NCBI GenBank assembly: GCA_023430045.1
Contig: JAEZCF010000129.1
Location: 1-10,647 of the forward strand
Source of the DNA: Pseudomonadota bacterium
Lineage (GTDB): Bacteria > Pseudomonadota > Gammaproteobacteria > Xanthomonadales > Xanthomonadaceae
DNA: 10,647 bases
Direction of reading: 5' to 3'
The translations under genes and the position numbers were made by a program. This document shows, in pieces, positions 1 to 7,359 of the stretch (positions are counted from its first letter, which is position 1; each line of letters opens with the position of its first letter). Below the pieces are notes generated by a model. The model did not search any database. It saw only the letters and a list, made by a program, of their open reading frames with translations, and was not told the origin of the DNA.

Positions 1-42
1 CGCCGCCCCCCGCCCCCAGGCATGGTGAAGAGCATAACCGAG

Positions 43-83
43 CGGCAGCCCGGCACTACCGGATCCGGTACATGCGGCTGCCG
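43..83. repeat. Nested inverted repeat (8-bp arms around a 14-bp palindrome)
   Basis: The arms CGGCAGCC (43-50) and GGCTGCCG (76-83) are exact reverse complements. Between them, 57-70 is a perfect 14-base palindrome, TACCGGATCCGGTA. The two do not form one continuous helix because the bases between them (51-56 and 71-75) do not match. The structure lies just beyond the terminator of the glutamate dehydrogenase gene. On the minus strand it includes a GTAG followed by a weak stem, faintly like a SMAG-type REP element. The structure is seen directly; any role is unknown. Confidence 0.5.
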
Positions 84-85
84 AA

Positions 86-119
86 ACGGAACGGCCCCGC
101 TTTCGCGGGGCCGTTCCGT
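86..119 (-). terminator. Rho-independent terminator of the glutamate dehydrogenase gene
   Basis: The arms ACGGAACGGCCCCGC (86-100) and GCGGGGCCGTTCCGT (105-119) are perfectly complementary over 15 bp around a 4-base loop. Read leftward, the hairpin begins 37 bases after the stop codon of the minus-strand dehydrogenase, has a GAAA loop, and runs into a short T run (TTTCGG). Read rightward there is no T run, so it is probably one-directional. The U tract is short, but the stem is very GC-rich and the position is right. Confidence 0.85.
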
Positions 120-156
120 GTGTGCCAGGCCGGGCAGGACCCGGCTCCGTGAGCGC

Positions 157-3100
157 TTACACGCCGTGCGCAGCGAGCTGACCCAGGCGCTGGACCGCGA
201 CCGAAACGGTCGGATAGTCCAGTGTCTTCTGCTCTGCCAGCTCGGCCAGCATGGCCAGCGTGAAACGCAGGCTGCTGTCGTCGCGGCCCATCCATGCCGC
301 CACCTTGGCTTCGGCACCAGAACCGCGGGTCGCCAGTACCTGACCCGCGAGGTTGCGGTGATGGGCAGCCAGCTCATCGCGCAGCACACCACGGGCGACA
401 GCGTGCCAGCGGCCGTTGACCTCCAGTGCGTCGATCTGCTCGAACAGCCACGACAGGCTCAACGCCTCGCCGAGGCGGAAGTGGATCTTGGAAACATCCA
501 CCGGCTTGAGCTTGCGGGTCCGCGCCAGTTCGATGATGTCGAACGCCGGCTCCAGGAAGTGCAGTTCGGCCAGCTGCTGCGACAGTGGCGCCGGCAGGCC
601 CTTCTCGTTCCACTGCTGCACCAGCGCTTCGTACGTCGGACGCTGCGAATCGGGCAGCACGCCGGAGGCTTCGCGGATGTCGTTGAACGGGCCCTGGTAG
701 CGGTTGACGGCCTCGGTGATGCCCGGCATCGCACCCGGACGCGACAGCAGCCAGCGCACGAACGAACGCTGCAGCTTCCAGATCACTTCCAGCGCATCGA
801 TCTGCACCGCTTCCGGCAGCTGTCCGTCCAACGCGTCGATCTGCGCCCACAGCGCACGCGCATCCAGCGTTTCGCGGCTGATGGTGTAGGCCTTGGCGAC
901 ATCGGCAATGGACCGGCCGGTATCTTCCTGCATGCGCATCAGGAAGGTGGCGCCCATACGGTTGATGGTCTGGTTGGTCACCGCGGTGGCGATGATCTCG
1001 CGCTTCAGGCGGTGGCGCTCCATGGCGTCCGCATACTTCTTCTGCAAGGGCTGCGGGAAGTAGCGCTGCAGTTCCTTGGACAGGTACGGATCTTCCGGAA
1101 TGTCCGATTCCAGCAGCTGGTTGAACGCCACCAGCTTGGAATAGGACAGCAGCACCGACAGTTCCGGACGGGTCAGGCCCTGGCCGCGCGCCTTGCGCTG
1201 GGACAGTTCGGCATCGGACGGCAGGAACTCGATCTGGCGGTCCAGCAGGCCCTGCTGTTCCAGCGTACGGATGAAGTGCTGCTTGGACCCCAGGCGCTTG
1301 ACCGCCATCCGCTCCATCAGGCTCAGCGCCTGGTTCTGGCGGTAGTTGTCATTGAGCACCAGCGCGGCGACTTCATCGGTCATCGAGGCCAGCAGCTTGT
1401 TGCGCTGGTCCACGGTGAGCTTCTTCGCACGCACCACATCGTTCAACAGGATCTTGATGTTCACCTCGTGGTCGGAGGTGTCCACGCCGGCGGAGTTGTC
1501 GATGAAATCGGTGTTGAGCAGCACGCCGCACTGTGCGGCCTCGATGCGGCCGAGCTGGGTCATGCCCAGGTTGCCGCCCTCGCCCACCACCTTGCAGCGC
1601 AGCTCGTTGCCGTTCACGCGCAGTGCGTTGTTGGCGCGGTCGCCGACATCGGTGTGCTGCTCGCTGGTGGCCTTGACGTAGGTGCCGATGCCGCCGTTCC
1701 ACAGCAGGTCCACCGGCGCCTTCAGGATGGCGCTCATCAGGTCGTTCGGCGACAGCGCCTTGATGCCGTCGTCCAGGCCCAGCACCTCGCGCACCTGCGG
1801 GGTGATCTCGATGGACTTCAGGGTGCGCGGATAGATGCCACCACCCTTGCTGATCATACGGGTGTCATAGTCGGCCCAGCTGGAACGCGGCAGGGCGAAC
1901 ATGCGCTCGCGCTCGACGAACGACGTTGCCGAATCCGGGTTCGGATCCAGGAAGATGTGGCGATGGTCGAACGCGGCCACCAGGCGGATGTGGCGCGACA
2001 GCAGCATGCCGTTGCCGAACACGTCGCCGGACATGTCGCCGACGCCGGCTGCCGTGAAGTCCTGGCTCTGGCTGTCGTGGCCCAGCGCACGGAAGTGGCG
2101 CTTGACCGATTCCCACGCACCGCGCGCGGTGATGCCCATGCCCTTGTGGTCATAGCCGACCGAACCGCCGGATGCGAACGCATCGCCCATCCAGAAACCG
2201 TGCGCGATGGCCAGGCCATTGGCGATGTCGGAGAACGTCGCGGTGCCCTTGTCGGCGGCCACCACCAGGTACGGATCGTCCATGTCATGACGAACCACGT
2301 CCACCGGCGGTACGATGCGGTCGTTGACAATGTTGTCGGTGATGTCCAGCAGGCCCTGGATGAACAGCTTGTAGCAGGCCACGCCGTTGGCGAACACCGC
2401 ATCGCGGTCGCCGTTCACCGGCGGCGTCTTGGCGAAGAAGCCGCCCTTCGCACCGACCGGCACGATGACCGTGTTCTTGACCATCTGCGCCTTCACCAGG
2501 CCCAGCACCTCCGTACGGAAGTCTTCGCGACGGTCGGACCAGCGCAGGCCACCACGGGCCACCGCGCCGAAGCGCAGGTGCACACCTTCCACGCGCGGAC
2601 CGTACACGAAGATTTCGCGGTAGGGACGCGGCTTGGGCAGGTCCGGCACGAGTGCCGAATCGAACTTGAAGCTGATGCAGTGGCCCGGCTGGCCATCGGC
2701 ATCGGTCTGGTAGTAGCTGGTGCGCAGGGTCGCGTCGATGACGCCCATGAAACTGCGCAGGATGCGGTCCTCGTCCAGGCTGGATACGCGGTCCATCAGC
2801 TTCAGCAGCGCATCGCGCGCGGCCTGCATCTGCACCTCGCGGTTGCCCTTGCGTGCATCCACGACGGTGCCGAGGACCTTCAGCGTCGCCTCGTCAGCGG
2901 CGGCCAGCACGTCCAGGTGCGCCTTCAGCGAAGCCTGGCCAGCCGCGATGTCGCTCTTGCTCTCGTTGCCGGTTGCCGGATCGAAACGCGCCTCGAAAAG
3001 CTCCACCAGCAACCGCGCCAGCAGCGGGTAGCGGGTGAAGGTGCCTTCCACGTAGGCCTGCGAGAACGGCACGCCGGTCTGCAGCAGGTACTTGCAGTAA

Positions 3101-5133
3101 CCACGCAGCATGGCGACCTGGCGCCAGTGCAGCCCGGCGGCCAGCACCAGGCGGTTGAAGCCGTCGTTCTCGGCATCGCCGTGCCACACCCGCGCGAAGG
3201 TCTCGCCAAAGGCTTCGTCCACGCTCGCAGCGTTGATCGAACCAGCGATCGATTCGACCTCGAAGTCCTGCACGTACACCGGCGCGTTGTCCACCGAAAG
3301 GCGGTACGGGCGTTCGGAGATGACCCGCAGGCCCATGTTCTCCATCATCGGCAGCGCATCGGACAACGGGATGTCGTCAAGCTGGCGATACAGCTTCAGG
3401 CGCAGGCCGTCGCCACCTTCGCGCGGCACGGCCTGCAGGCTCAGGCGCAGGTCGTCCGGGCCGGTCAGCGCATCGAGCTGGCTGACGTCGCTGGCGGCCA
3501 CCAGCGTGCTGTTGTCTTCGATGTAGCCGGCCGGCAGCGCCTTGCCGATGCGCGAGGCGATCCGCAGCCCTTCGCTTTCGCCGTGGCGGCCGACCAGTTC
3601 CTCGCGCAGGTCGTCCTGCCAGTTGCGCAGCACCTGGGCCAGCTTCTGTTCCAGCGTGCCGGTGTCAACGTCCAGCATCTGGCCCGGCCTGGGACGCACG
3701 ATCAGGTGCACCTGGGCCAGCGGTGATTCGCCCAGCACCACCGAACTGTCCACGTGCTCGCCCTGCAGGGCGTCCTTGAGCATCGCTTCGATGCGCAGGC
3801 GCACATCGGTGTTGAACCGTTCGCGCGGCAGGTAGACCAGCGCGGAAATGAAACGGCTGTACTTGTCGCGGCGCAGGAACAGACGGCTGCGCACGCGTTC
3901 CTGCAGGCCCAGCACGCCCATGGCGGTGCGGAATAGTTCGTCCTCGCTGGACTGGAACAGTTCCTCCCGCGGCAGGGTTTCCAGGATGTGGCGCAGCGCC
4001 TTGCCGCTGTGGCTGCTGGCCGCCAGGCCGGACTGCGTCATGACGTGCTCGTGGCGCCGGCGCACCAGCGGAATCTCCCACGGGCGACGGTTGTAGGCGC
4101 TGGAGGTGAACAGGCCGAGGAAGCGCTGCTCGCCGATGATGCGGCCCTTTGCGTCGAATTCCAGCACACCGATGTAATCCATGTAACCGGCGCGATGCAC
4201 GCGCGAACGCGCGTTGGTCTTGGTCAGGATCAGCGCGTCCTTGAGGCCGGACGTCGCGTTCAGCCCCTGCGCGGCCAGCGTCTTCACCGGACGTGCGGCG
4301 GACTTGTCCTTGCCGCGCATCAGGCCCAGGCCGGTGTCATCCAGCGGTGCCAGCACATCTTCCTTGCCCTGCTTCTCCACGCGGTATTCGCGGTAGCCGA
4401 AGAAGGTGAAGTGATTGTCGGCCGCCCAGCGCAGGAACTCCTGCGCTTCCTCGCGGGAGGCATCGTCCACCGGCAGCTGGCGGCTGCCGAGGTCGTCGGC
4501 CAGCGCCAGCGCCTTGTCACGCATCGGCTGCCAGTCGCGCACGATGGCGCGCACTTCGTCCAGCGAACGCACAACGACCTTTTCGATCTCGGCCATCGCG
4601 TCGGCCGGCTGCCGGTCGATCTCCAGCAGCATCACCGATTCCGCTTCACCTTGGCCCACCGCGGTGACCTCGCCCGACTTGTCGCGGGTGAAACGGATCA
4701 CCGGGTGACCCAGCACGTGGACGCCCACGCCCTGCTCTGCCAGCGCCATGGTCACGGTGTCGACCAGGAAAGGCATGTCGTCGTTGACGATCTGCAGCAC
4801 GGTATGCGGAGATTCCCAGCCGTTCGCCTTCGCGGTCGGATTGAACACGCGCACGTTCGCCTTGCCGGACTTGCGCTGGCGCGCGAATTCCAGCGTGTCA
4901 GCGGCCAGCGCGGCCCATTCGTCGGCGCTGTGATGCGGGAATTCATCCGCTTCCATGCGGCGATAGAAACCGGTGGCGAACTCCACTGCCTCGGCCTGCC
5001 CGGCCGCCGGGTAACGCTTGCGCAAGGCCGTGTACACCGGTTCCAGGGAGAAACCTGCCGCCGGGGGAAGCTGGGTCCTGGCGGGCTTGGGGGTGTTTTT
5101 CACGGTTTTGGCTGCAGTCTTTTGCGGTTTCAT
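157..5133 (-). CDS. gdhB: NAD-specific glutamate dehydrogenase, large GdhB/L_180 class
   Basis: This cytoplasmic enzyme catalyses oxidative deamination of glutamate to 2-oxoglutarate and ammonium with NAD+, a catabolic step that usually lets glutamate (and often arginine-derived glutamate) serve as carbon and nitrogen source. At 1658 residues it matches the roughly 180-kDa bacterial GDH family (Bac_GDH) and not the 450-residue hexameric type. The first ~700 residues fit the regulatory ACT-like half. The catalytic core follows: GGLRWSDR near 861-868, AQMVKN with K886, PVGAKGG with the presumed catalytic lysine K896, AADKGTATFSD with D961, NGGIGTY from N1146, the nucleotide-fold segment GEGGNLGMTQ (1184-1193) and DHEVNIK (1221-1227). 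A helical C-terminal part completes it. The K886/K896/D961 assignments are my alignment to small GDHs. The N-terminus is a Lys/Pro/Ala-rich stretch of about 28 residues, probably disordered. The ATG at 5133 has no clear Shine-Dalgarno, and the next in-frame Met is at residue 60. The gene appears intact, is monocistronic within the window, and ends in a terminator. The symbol follows Pseudomonas usage. Confidence 0.96.
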   Translation of the reverse strand: MKPQKTAAKTVKNTPKPARTQLPPAAGFSLEPVYTALRKRYPAAGQAEAVEFATGFYRRMEADEFPHHSADEWAALAADTLEFARQRKSGKANVRVFNPTAKANGWESPHTVLQIVNDDMPFLVDTVTMALAEQGVGVHVLGHPVIRFTRDKSGEVTAVGQGEAESVMLLEIDRQPADAMAEIEKVVVRSLDEVRAIVRDWQPMRDKALALADDLGSRQLPVDDASREEAQEFLRWAADNHFTFFGYREYRVEKQGKEDVLAPLDDTGLGLMRGKDKSAARPVKTLAAQGLNATSGLKDALILTKTNARSRVHRAGYMDYIGVLEFDAKGRIIGEQRFLGLFTSSAYNRRPWEIPLVRRRHEHVMTQSGLAASSHSGKALRHILETLPREELFQSSEDELFRTAMGVLGLQERVRSRLFLRRDKYSRFISALVYLPRERFNTDVRLRIEAMLKDALQGEHVDSSVVLGESPLAQVHLIVRPRPGQMLDVDTGTLEQKLAQVLRNWQDDLREELVGRHGESEGLRIASRIGKALPAGYIEDNSTLVAASDVSQLDALTGPDDLRLSLQAVPREGGDGLRLKLYRQLDDIPLSDALPMMENMGLRVISERPYRLSVDNAPVYVQDFEVESIAGSINAASVDEAFGETFARVWHGDAENDGFNRLVLAAGLHWRQVAMLRGYCKYLLQTGVPFSQAYVEGTFTRYPLLARLLVELFEARFDPATGNESKSDIAAGQASLKAHLDVLAAADEATLKVLGTVVDARKGNREVQMQAARDALLKLMDRVSSLDEDRILRSFMGVIDATLRTSYYQTDADGQPGHCISFKFDSALVPDLPKPRPYREIFVYGPRVEGVHLRFGAVARGGLRWSDRREDFRTEVLGLVKAQMVKNTVIVPVGAKGGFFAKTPPVNGDRDAVFANGVACYKLFIQGLLDITDNIVNDRIVPPVDVVRHDMDDPYLVVAADKGTATFSDIANGLAIAHGFWMGDAFASGGSVGYDHKGMGITARGAWESVKRHFRALGHDSQSQDFTAAGVGDMSGDVFGNGMLLSRHIRLVAAFDHRHIFLDPNPDSATSFVERERMFALPRSSWADYDTRMISKGGGIYPRTLKSIEITPQVREVLGLDDGIKALSPNDLMSAILKAPVDLLWNGGIGTYVKATSEQHTDVGDRANNALRVNGNELRCKVVGEGGNLGMTQLGRIEAAQCGVLLNTDFIDNSAGVDTSDHEVNIKILLNDVVRAKKLTVDQRNKLLASMTDEVAALVLNDNYRQNQALSLMERMAVKRLGSKQHFIRTLEQQGLLDRQIEFLPSDAELSQRKARGQGLTRPELSVLLSYSKLVAFNQLLESDIPEDPYLSKELQRYFPQPLQKKYADAMERHRLKREIIATAVTNQTINRMGATFLMRMQEDTGRSIADVAKAYTISRETLDARALWAQIDALDGQLPEAVQIDALEVIWKLQRSFVRWLLSRPGAMPGITEAVNRYQGPFNDIREASGVLPDSQRPTYEALVQQWNEKGLPAPLSQQLAELHFLEPAFDIIELARTRKLKPVDVSKIHFRLGEALSLSWLFEQIDALEVNGRWHAVARGVLRDELAAHHRNLAGQVLATRGSGAEAKVAAWMGRDDSSLRFTLAMLAELAEQKTLDYPTVSVAVQRLGQLAAHGV

Positions 5134-5170
5134 GGCAGAGCGATGCGTGTTGCCCAGTTGGGAAAATGAA

Positions 5171-5176
5171 ATTGTA
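5171..5176 (-). promoter_or_regulatory. Candidate -10 box for gdhB
   Basis: On the minus strand this reads TACAAT, five of six matches to the sigma-70 -10 consensus, within GGGCTACAAT. Transcription would begin near 5164 and leave a leader of about 30 bases before the ATG, without a visible Shine-Dalgarno. No convincing -35 hexamer lies 16-18 bases upstream (AAGGCC-like sequence only), so this is tentative. Confidence 0.3.
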
Positions 5177-5383
5177 GCCCTGTTGGCAGGAAAGGCCTTG
5201 CTGCAGGACGGAATATGTCCCGCCGGGTTGGGCGCGGTTTAGAACGCCGGCCTCCGGCGGAGCCATGCCATGGCCGGTGGCCTACGCGCCGAGCGAACTT
5301 TCCCGGCAGCCCGCAGGGGTCTGCTTCGCCCAGGCGCCGCTCGTTTCCGCCGTGCGCTGACGCAGAAAGTGCGCCCTGTACGA

Positions 5384-5412
5384 TTCCACAATCCTGAACT
5401 GGACGGTATAGT
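5384..5412 (+). promoter_or_regulatory. Probable promoter of the tetR-adaptor-RND operon
   Basis: TATAGT at 5407-5412 matches the -10 consensus at five of six positions. Seventeen bases upstream is TTCCAC (5384-5389), only a weak -35. The -10 box is overlapped by the palindrome at 5400-5415, the geometry expected for steric repression by a TetR protein. Transcription should start at about 5418-5420. No other promoter is evident before the adaptor or pump genes, which supports one transcript for all three. Confidence 0.6.
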
Positions 5413-5415
5413 CCA
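5400..5415. promoter_or_regulatory. Probable TetR-family operator palindrome
   Basis: TGGAC (5400-5404) and GTCCA (5411-5415) form a perfect inverted repeat with a six-base GGTATA spacer. It holds five of the six -10 bases and its right arm starts inside that box. TetR dimers usually bind such short-spaced palindromes next to their own gene. Binding here would shut off the repressor and the two efflux genes together. The binding itself is inferred; the palindrome is seen. Confidence 0.65.
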
Positions 5416-5449
5416 CTCCGTGATTCCCACCCCTCCCCCCGCTTCCGGC

Positions 5450-6076
5450 ATGGACGCGCGCGACCTGCGTGTGTTCGATGCCGTACGCGAACTGCTGGCC
5501 AGGCATGGCATGCGGATGAGCATGGAGGCGGTGGCCCAGCACGCGGGATGTTCCAAGCAGACCCTGTATTCGCGCTACGGCAGCAAACAGGAACTGATGC
5601 GGCGGGTGGTCGACCGCCATGTATGCCGGGCCACGGCCGGGCTGCGGGCACTGCGCGATGGCGACCTGCGCGGCAGCCTGCTGCAGTTCGCCACCGATTA
5701 CCTGGAGCATTTCAACCAGCCGCACGTGGCCCAGGCCTGCCGGTTGATCGCCGCCGATGCCGCGCAGTTCCCGGAAGAGGCCCGCAACCTGTATCGCGAT
5801 GGCACCGGCGCGCTGACCCGGCGCCTGGCTGAATGGCTGCAGGCTGCGTCACGGAAAGGCTGGCTCAGGCATGACGACCCGCACTTCATGGCTGAACTTT
5901 TCATCAGCATGATCGTGGGCCAGGATTTCGACCGCCAGCGCTTCCATACCCCCCACCGCGACGATGCCTGTTCCCGCCAGCGCTGGGCCGAATTTTCCGT
6001 CGACGGTTTCCTGCGTGCCTTCGCGCCCGAATCGTCGGCCTCACCGCATTCAAACCAACACCGGAGTTTTTCCTGA
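5450..6076 (+). CDS. TetR/AcrR-family repressor of the adjacent RND efflux operon
   Basis: This is a cytoplasmic ligand-responsive DNA-binding protein of 208 residues from the ATG at 5450. The N-terminal TetR domain is clear: helix DLRVFDAVRELLARHG (5-20), then the helix-turn-helix MEAVAQHAGCSKQTLYSRYG (25-44), followed by SKQEL. The C-terminal part, with RLIAADAAQFPEEARNLY and a DDPHFMAELFISMIVG segment, resembles the AefR-like TetR_C_7 ligand domain. Its inducer cannot be told from sequence. Start choice: typical codon use begins at 5450, but no Shine-Dalgarno precedes it. An in-frame GTG at 5420 would add VIPTPPPASG and lies seven bases after the -10 box, so a leaderless GTG start is a real alternative. 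The ATG at 5270 has a Shine-Dalgarno but lies upstream of the promoter in non-coding-like sequence. The TGA overlaps the ATG of the adaptor gene by one base (TGATG), which suggests translational coupling. It is encoded in the same direction as the pump, unlike the divergent smeT-smeDEF arrangement. Confidence 0.9.
   Translation: MDARDLRVFDAVRELLARHGMRMSMEAVAQHAGCSKQTLYSRYGSKQELMRRVVDRHVCRATAGLRALRDGDLRGSLLQFATDYLEHFNQPHVAQACRLIAADAAQFPEEARNLYRDGTGALTRRLAEWLQAASRKGWLRHDDPHFMAELFISMIVGQDFDRQRFHTPHRDDACSRQRWAEFSVDGFLRAFAPESSASPHSNQHRSFS
6063..6066 (+). promoter_or_regulatory. Ribosome binding site for the adaptor gene
   Basis: GGAG lies inside the end of the repressor gene, nine bases before the adaptor ATG at 6076. 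It supports this start and, with the TGATG overlap, suggests that ribosomes finishing the repressor can restart on the adaptor. Confidence 0.65.
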
Positions 6077-7344
6077 TGATCGCCCCACTCCGCATCCTCG
6101 CCCTGACGTGTGCCGTGGCCGTCGTGCTGGCGGCCTGCAAGCAGCCCGAGCAGCAGACGCCCCCGCCGCCGGAAGTGGGGGTGATCGAGGCAAAGCCCGA
6201 GACCCTGCCGCTGCAGCGCGAGCTGGTCGGGCGGCTTTCGCCCTACCGCAGTTCGGATGTGCGCGCCCGCGTCCCCGGCGTGCTGCTCAAGCGCGTCTAT
6301 GAGGAAGGCAGCGAGGTCAAGCAGGGCCAGACGCTGTTCCTGATCGATCCGGCACCGCTGCGCGCCGACCTAAACGCCTCCGAAGCACAGCTGGCGTCGG
6401 CGAAGGCGTCCTATGCCAATGCCAAGGTCGCAGCCGACCGCGCCCGCTCGCTGGCCCCGCAGGCCTATGTTTCGCGTGCCGACCTGGACAATGCCGAATC
6501 GGCCGAGCGCACTGCGCTGGCTGCGGTGAAGCAGTCCGAAGCGGCCGTGACCAGCTCGCGCATCAGCCTGGGCTACGCCGAGGTCAAGGCGCCCATCAGC
6601 GGCGTGGCCGGCAAGCAGCAGGTCACCGAAGGCGCACTGGTCGGACAGGGCGATGTGACCCTGCTGACCACCGTGGACCAGCTCGATCCGCTGTATGTGA
6701 ACTTCTCCCTGAGCGTGGACGAACTGTCGCAGCTGCGCGCGGCGCAGGCCAAGGGCGCTCTGGCGCTGAGCGGCGATGGCAAGGCCACCGTGCAGGTCAG
6801 GCTCGCCGACGGCAGCACCTACGGCCAGAGCGGCACGCTGGATTTCTCTTCGACCACGGTCGATCCGACCACCGGCGCGGTGTCGCTGCGCGCGGTGCTG
6901 CCCAACCCGGACCGCATCCTGCTGCCAGGTGCGTTCGTGAGCTTCCAGGCCACACTGGGTGAACGCAACAATGCCTACCTGGTGCCGCAGCAGGCGCTGC
7001 TGCGCGATGCCACCGGCGGTTACCTGATGGTGGTCGGCAACGATGGCAAGGTGGTTCGCCGCAACGTCCGCACCGAAGGTGCCCAGGGCGGCAACTGGCT
7101 GGTCACCGAAGGCCTGCAGGCCGGCGACAAGGTCGTGGTGGCCGGCACCCAGAAGGTCAAGGAAGGCGCGCCGGCCACGGCCAAGCCGTGGAATCCCGCG
7201 CAGGCCGACGGCCAGGGCCAGCCCGCCGCCGCACCCGCCCAGGGCAGCAGCGACGACGCGCCGCAGGGCGACGCCGCCCCGGCTCCGCAGGCACAGGCGC
7301 AGGACCCGCAGGCCGCGCCGGCCTCCGATTCGAACAAGCAGTAA
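6076..7344 (+). CDS. RND efflux periplasmic adaptor (membrane fusion lipoprotein, HlyD/AcrA type)
   Basis: This 422-residue protein would bridge the inner-membrane pump and an outer-membrane channel. The N-terminus is a lipoprotein signal: a hydrophobic stretch, then the lipobox LAAC with the lipidated Cys at residue 21, followed by Lys and Gln. The lipoyl/barrel-sandwich half-motifs are visible (VRARVPGVLLKRVYEEGSEV near 59-78 and YAEVKAPISGVAGKQQVTEG after the hairpin). Between them lies an Ala-rich alpha-helical hairpin. Its tip carries the RLS motif R(x)3L(x)6S as R122, L126 and S133, the residues AcrA-type adaptors use to contact TolC. A beta-barrel and membrane-proximal domain follow (TTVDPTTGAVSLRA, LLPGAFV, VPQQALL). 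The last ~50 residues (373-422) are a low-complexity Ala/Gln/Pro/Asp tail, longer than the short tail of AcrA and probably disordered. The gene overlaps the repressor stop and lies 15 bases before the pump gene. It could correspond to SmeG or SmeM in Stenotrophomonas; I cannot decide which. Confidence 0.95.
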   Translation: MIAPLRILALTCAVAVVLAACKQPEQQTPPPPEVGVIEAKPETLPLQRELVGRLSPYRSSDVRARVPGVLLKRVYEEGSEVKQGQTLFLIDPAPLRADLNASEAQLASAKASYANAKVAADRARSLAPQAYVSRADLDNAESAERTALAAVKQSEAAVTSSRISLGYAEVKAPISGVAGKQQVTEGALVGQGDVTLLTTVDQLDPLYVNFSLSVDELSQLRAAQAKGALALSGDGKATVQVRLADGSTYGQSGTLDFSSTTVDPTTGAVSLRAVLPNPDRILLPGAFVSFQATLGERNNAYLVPQQALLRDATGGYLMVVGNDGKVVRRNVRTEGAQGGNWLVTEGLQAGDKVVVAGTQKVKEGAPATAKPWNPAQADGQGQPAAAPAQGSSDDAPQGDAAPAPQAQAQDPQAAPASDSNKQ

Positions 7345-7359
7345 CGGGAACCCTCCGTC

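Larger units (their letters stand above)
5134..5449. other. Divergent intergenic region between gdhB and the efflux operon
   Basis: These 316 bases separate two divergent transcription units. The left part should hold the dehydrogenase promoter. The middle has short inverted repeats: CGCCGG-cct-CCGGCG (5245-5259) and GCCAT-gcc-ATGGC (5262-5274). The right end carries the repressor's operator-promoter. An open frame runs through 5270-5449 in phase with the TetR gene and its ATG even has a GGAG seven bases upstream. However, its third codon positions are far less G/C-rich than in the gene, its product is Arg-rich and featureless, and the promoter lies inside it. I therefore treat it as non-coding. 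No RNA gene or mobile element was recognised. Confidence 0.6.

Noticed and set aside
22..3726. A 1234-residue open frame on the plus strand, antisense to the dehydrogenase
   Set aside because: The product is rich in His, Gln, Arg and Val with no domain or motif, typical of the antisense frame of a GC-rich gene. The opposite strand has unmistakable GDH motifs and a matching terminator.
3988..5169. A 393-residue plus-strand open frame antisense to the dehydrogenase 5' end
   Set aside because: It has the same shadow composition, lies entirely over conserved GDH coding sequence except at its end, and shows no recognisable domain.
5270..5449. A 60-residue N-terminal extension of the TetR protein from the ATG at 5270, which has a good GGAG upstream
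   Set aside because: Third-position G/C is much lower than in the gene, the sequence is Arg-rich and unlike TetR N-termini, and the likely operator and -10 box lie inside it.
7344..7358. A short inverted repeat (ACGG and CCGT) between the adaptor stop and the pump start
   Set aside because: Four-base arms with a seven-base loop are expected by chance in this base composition and are too weak to claim control of translation.
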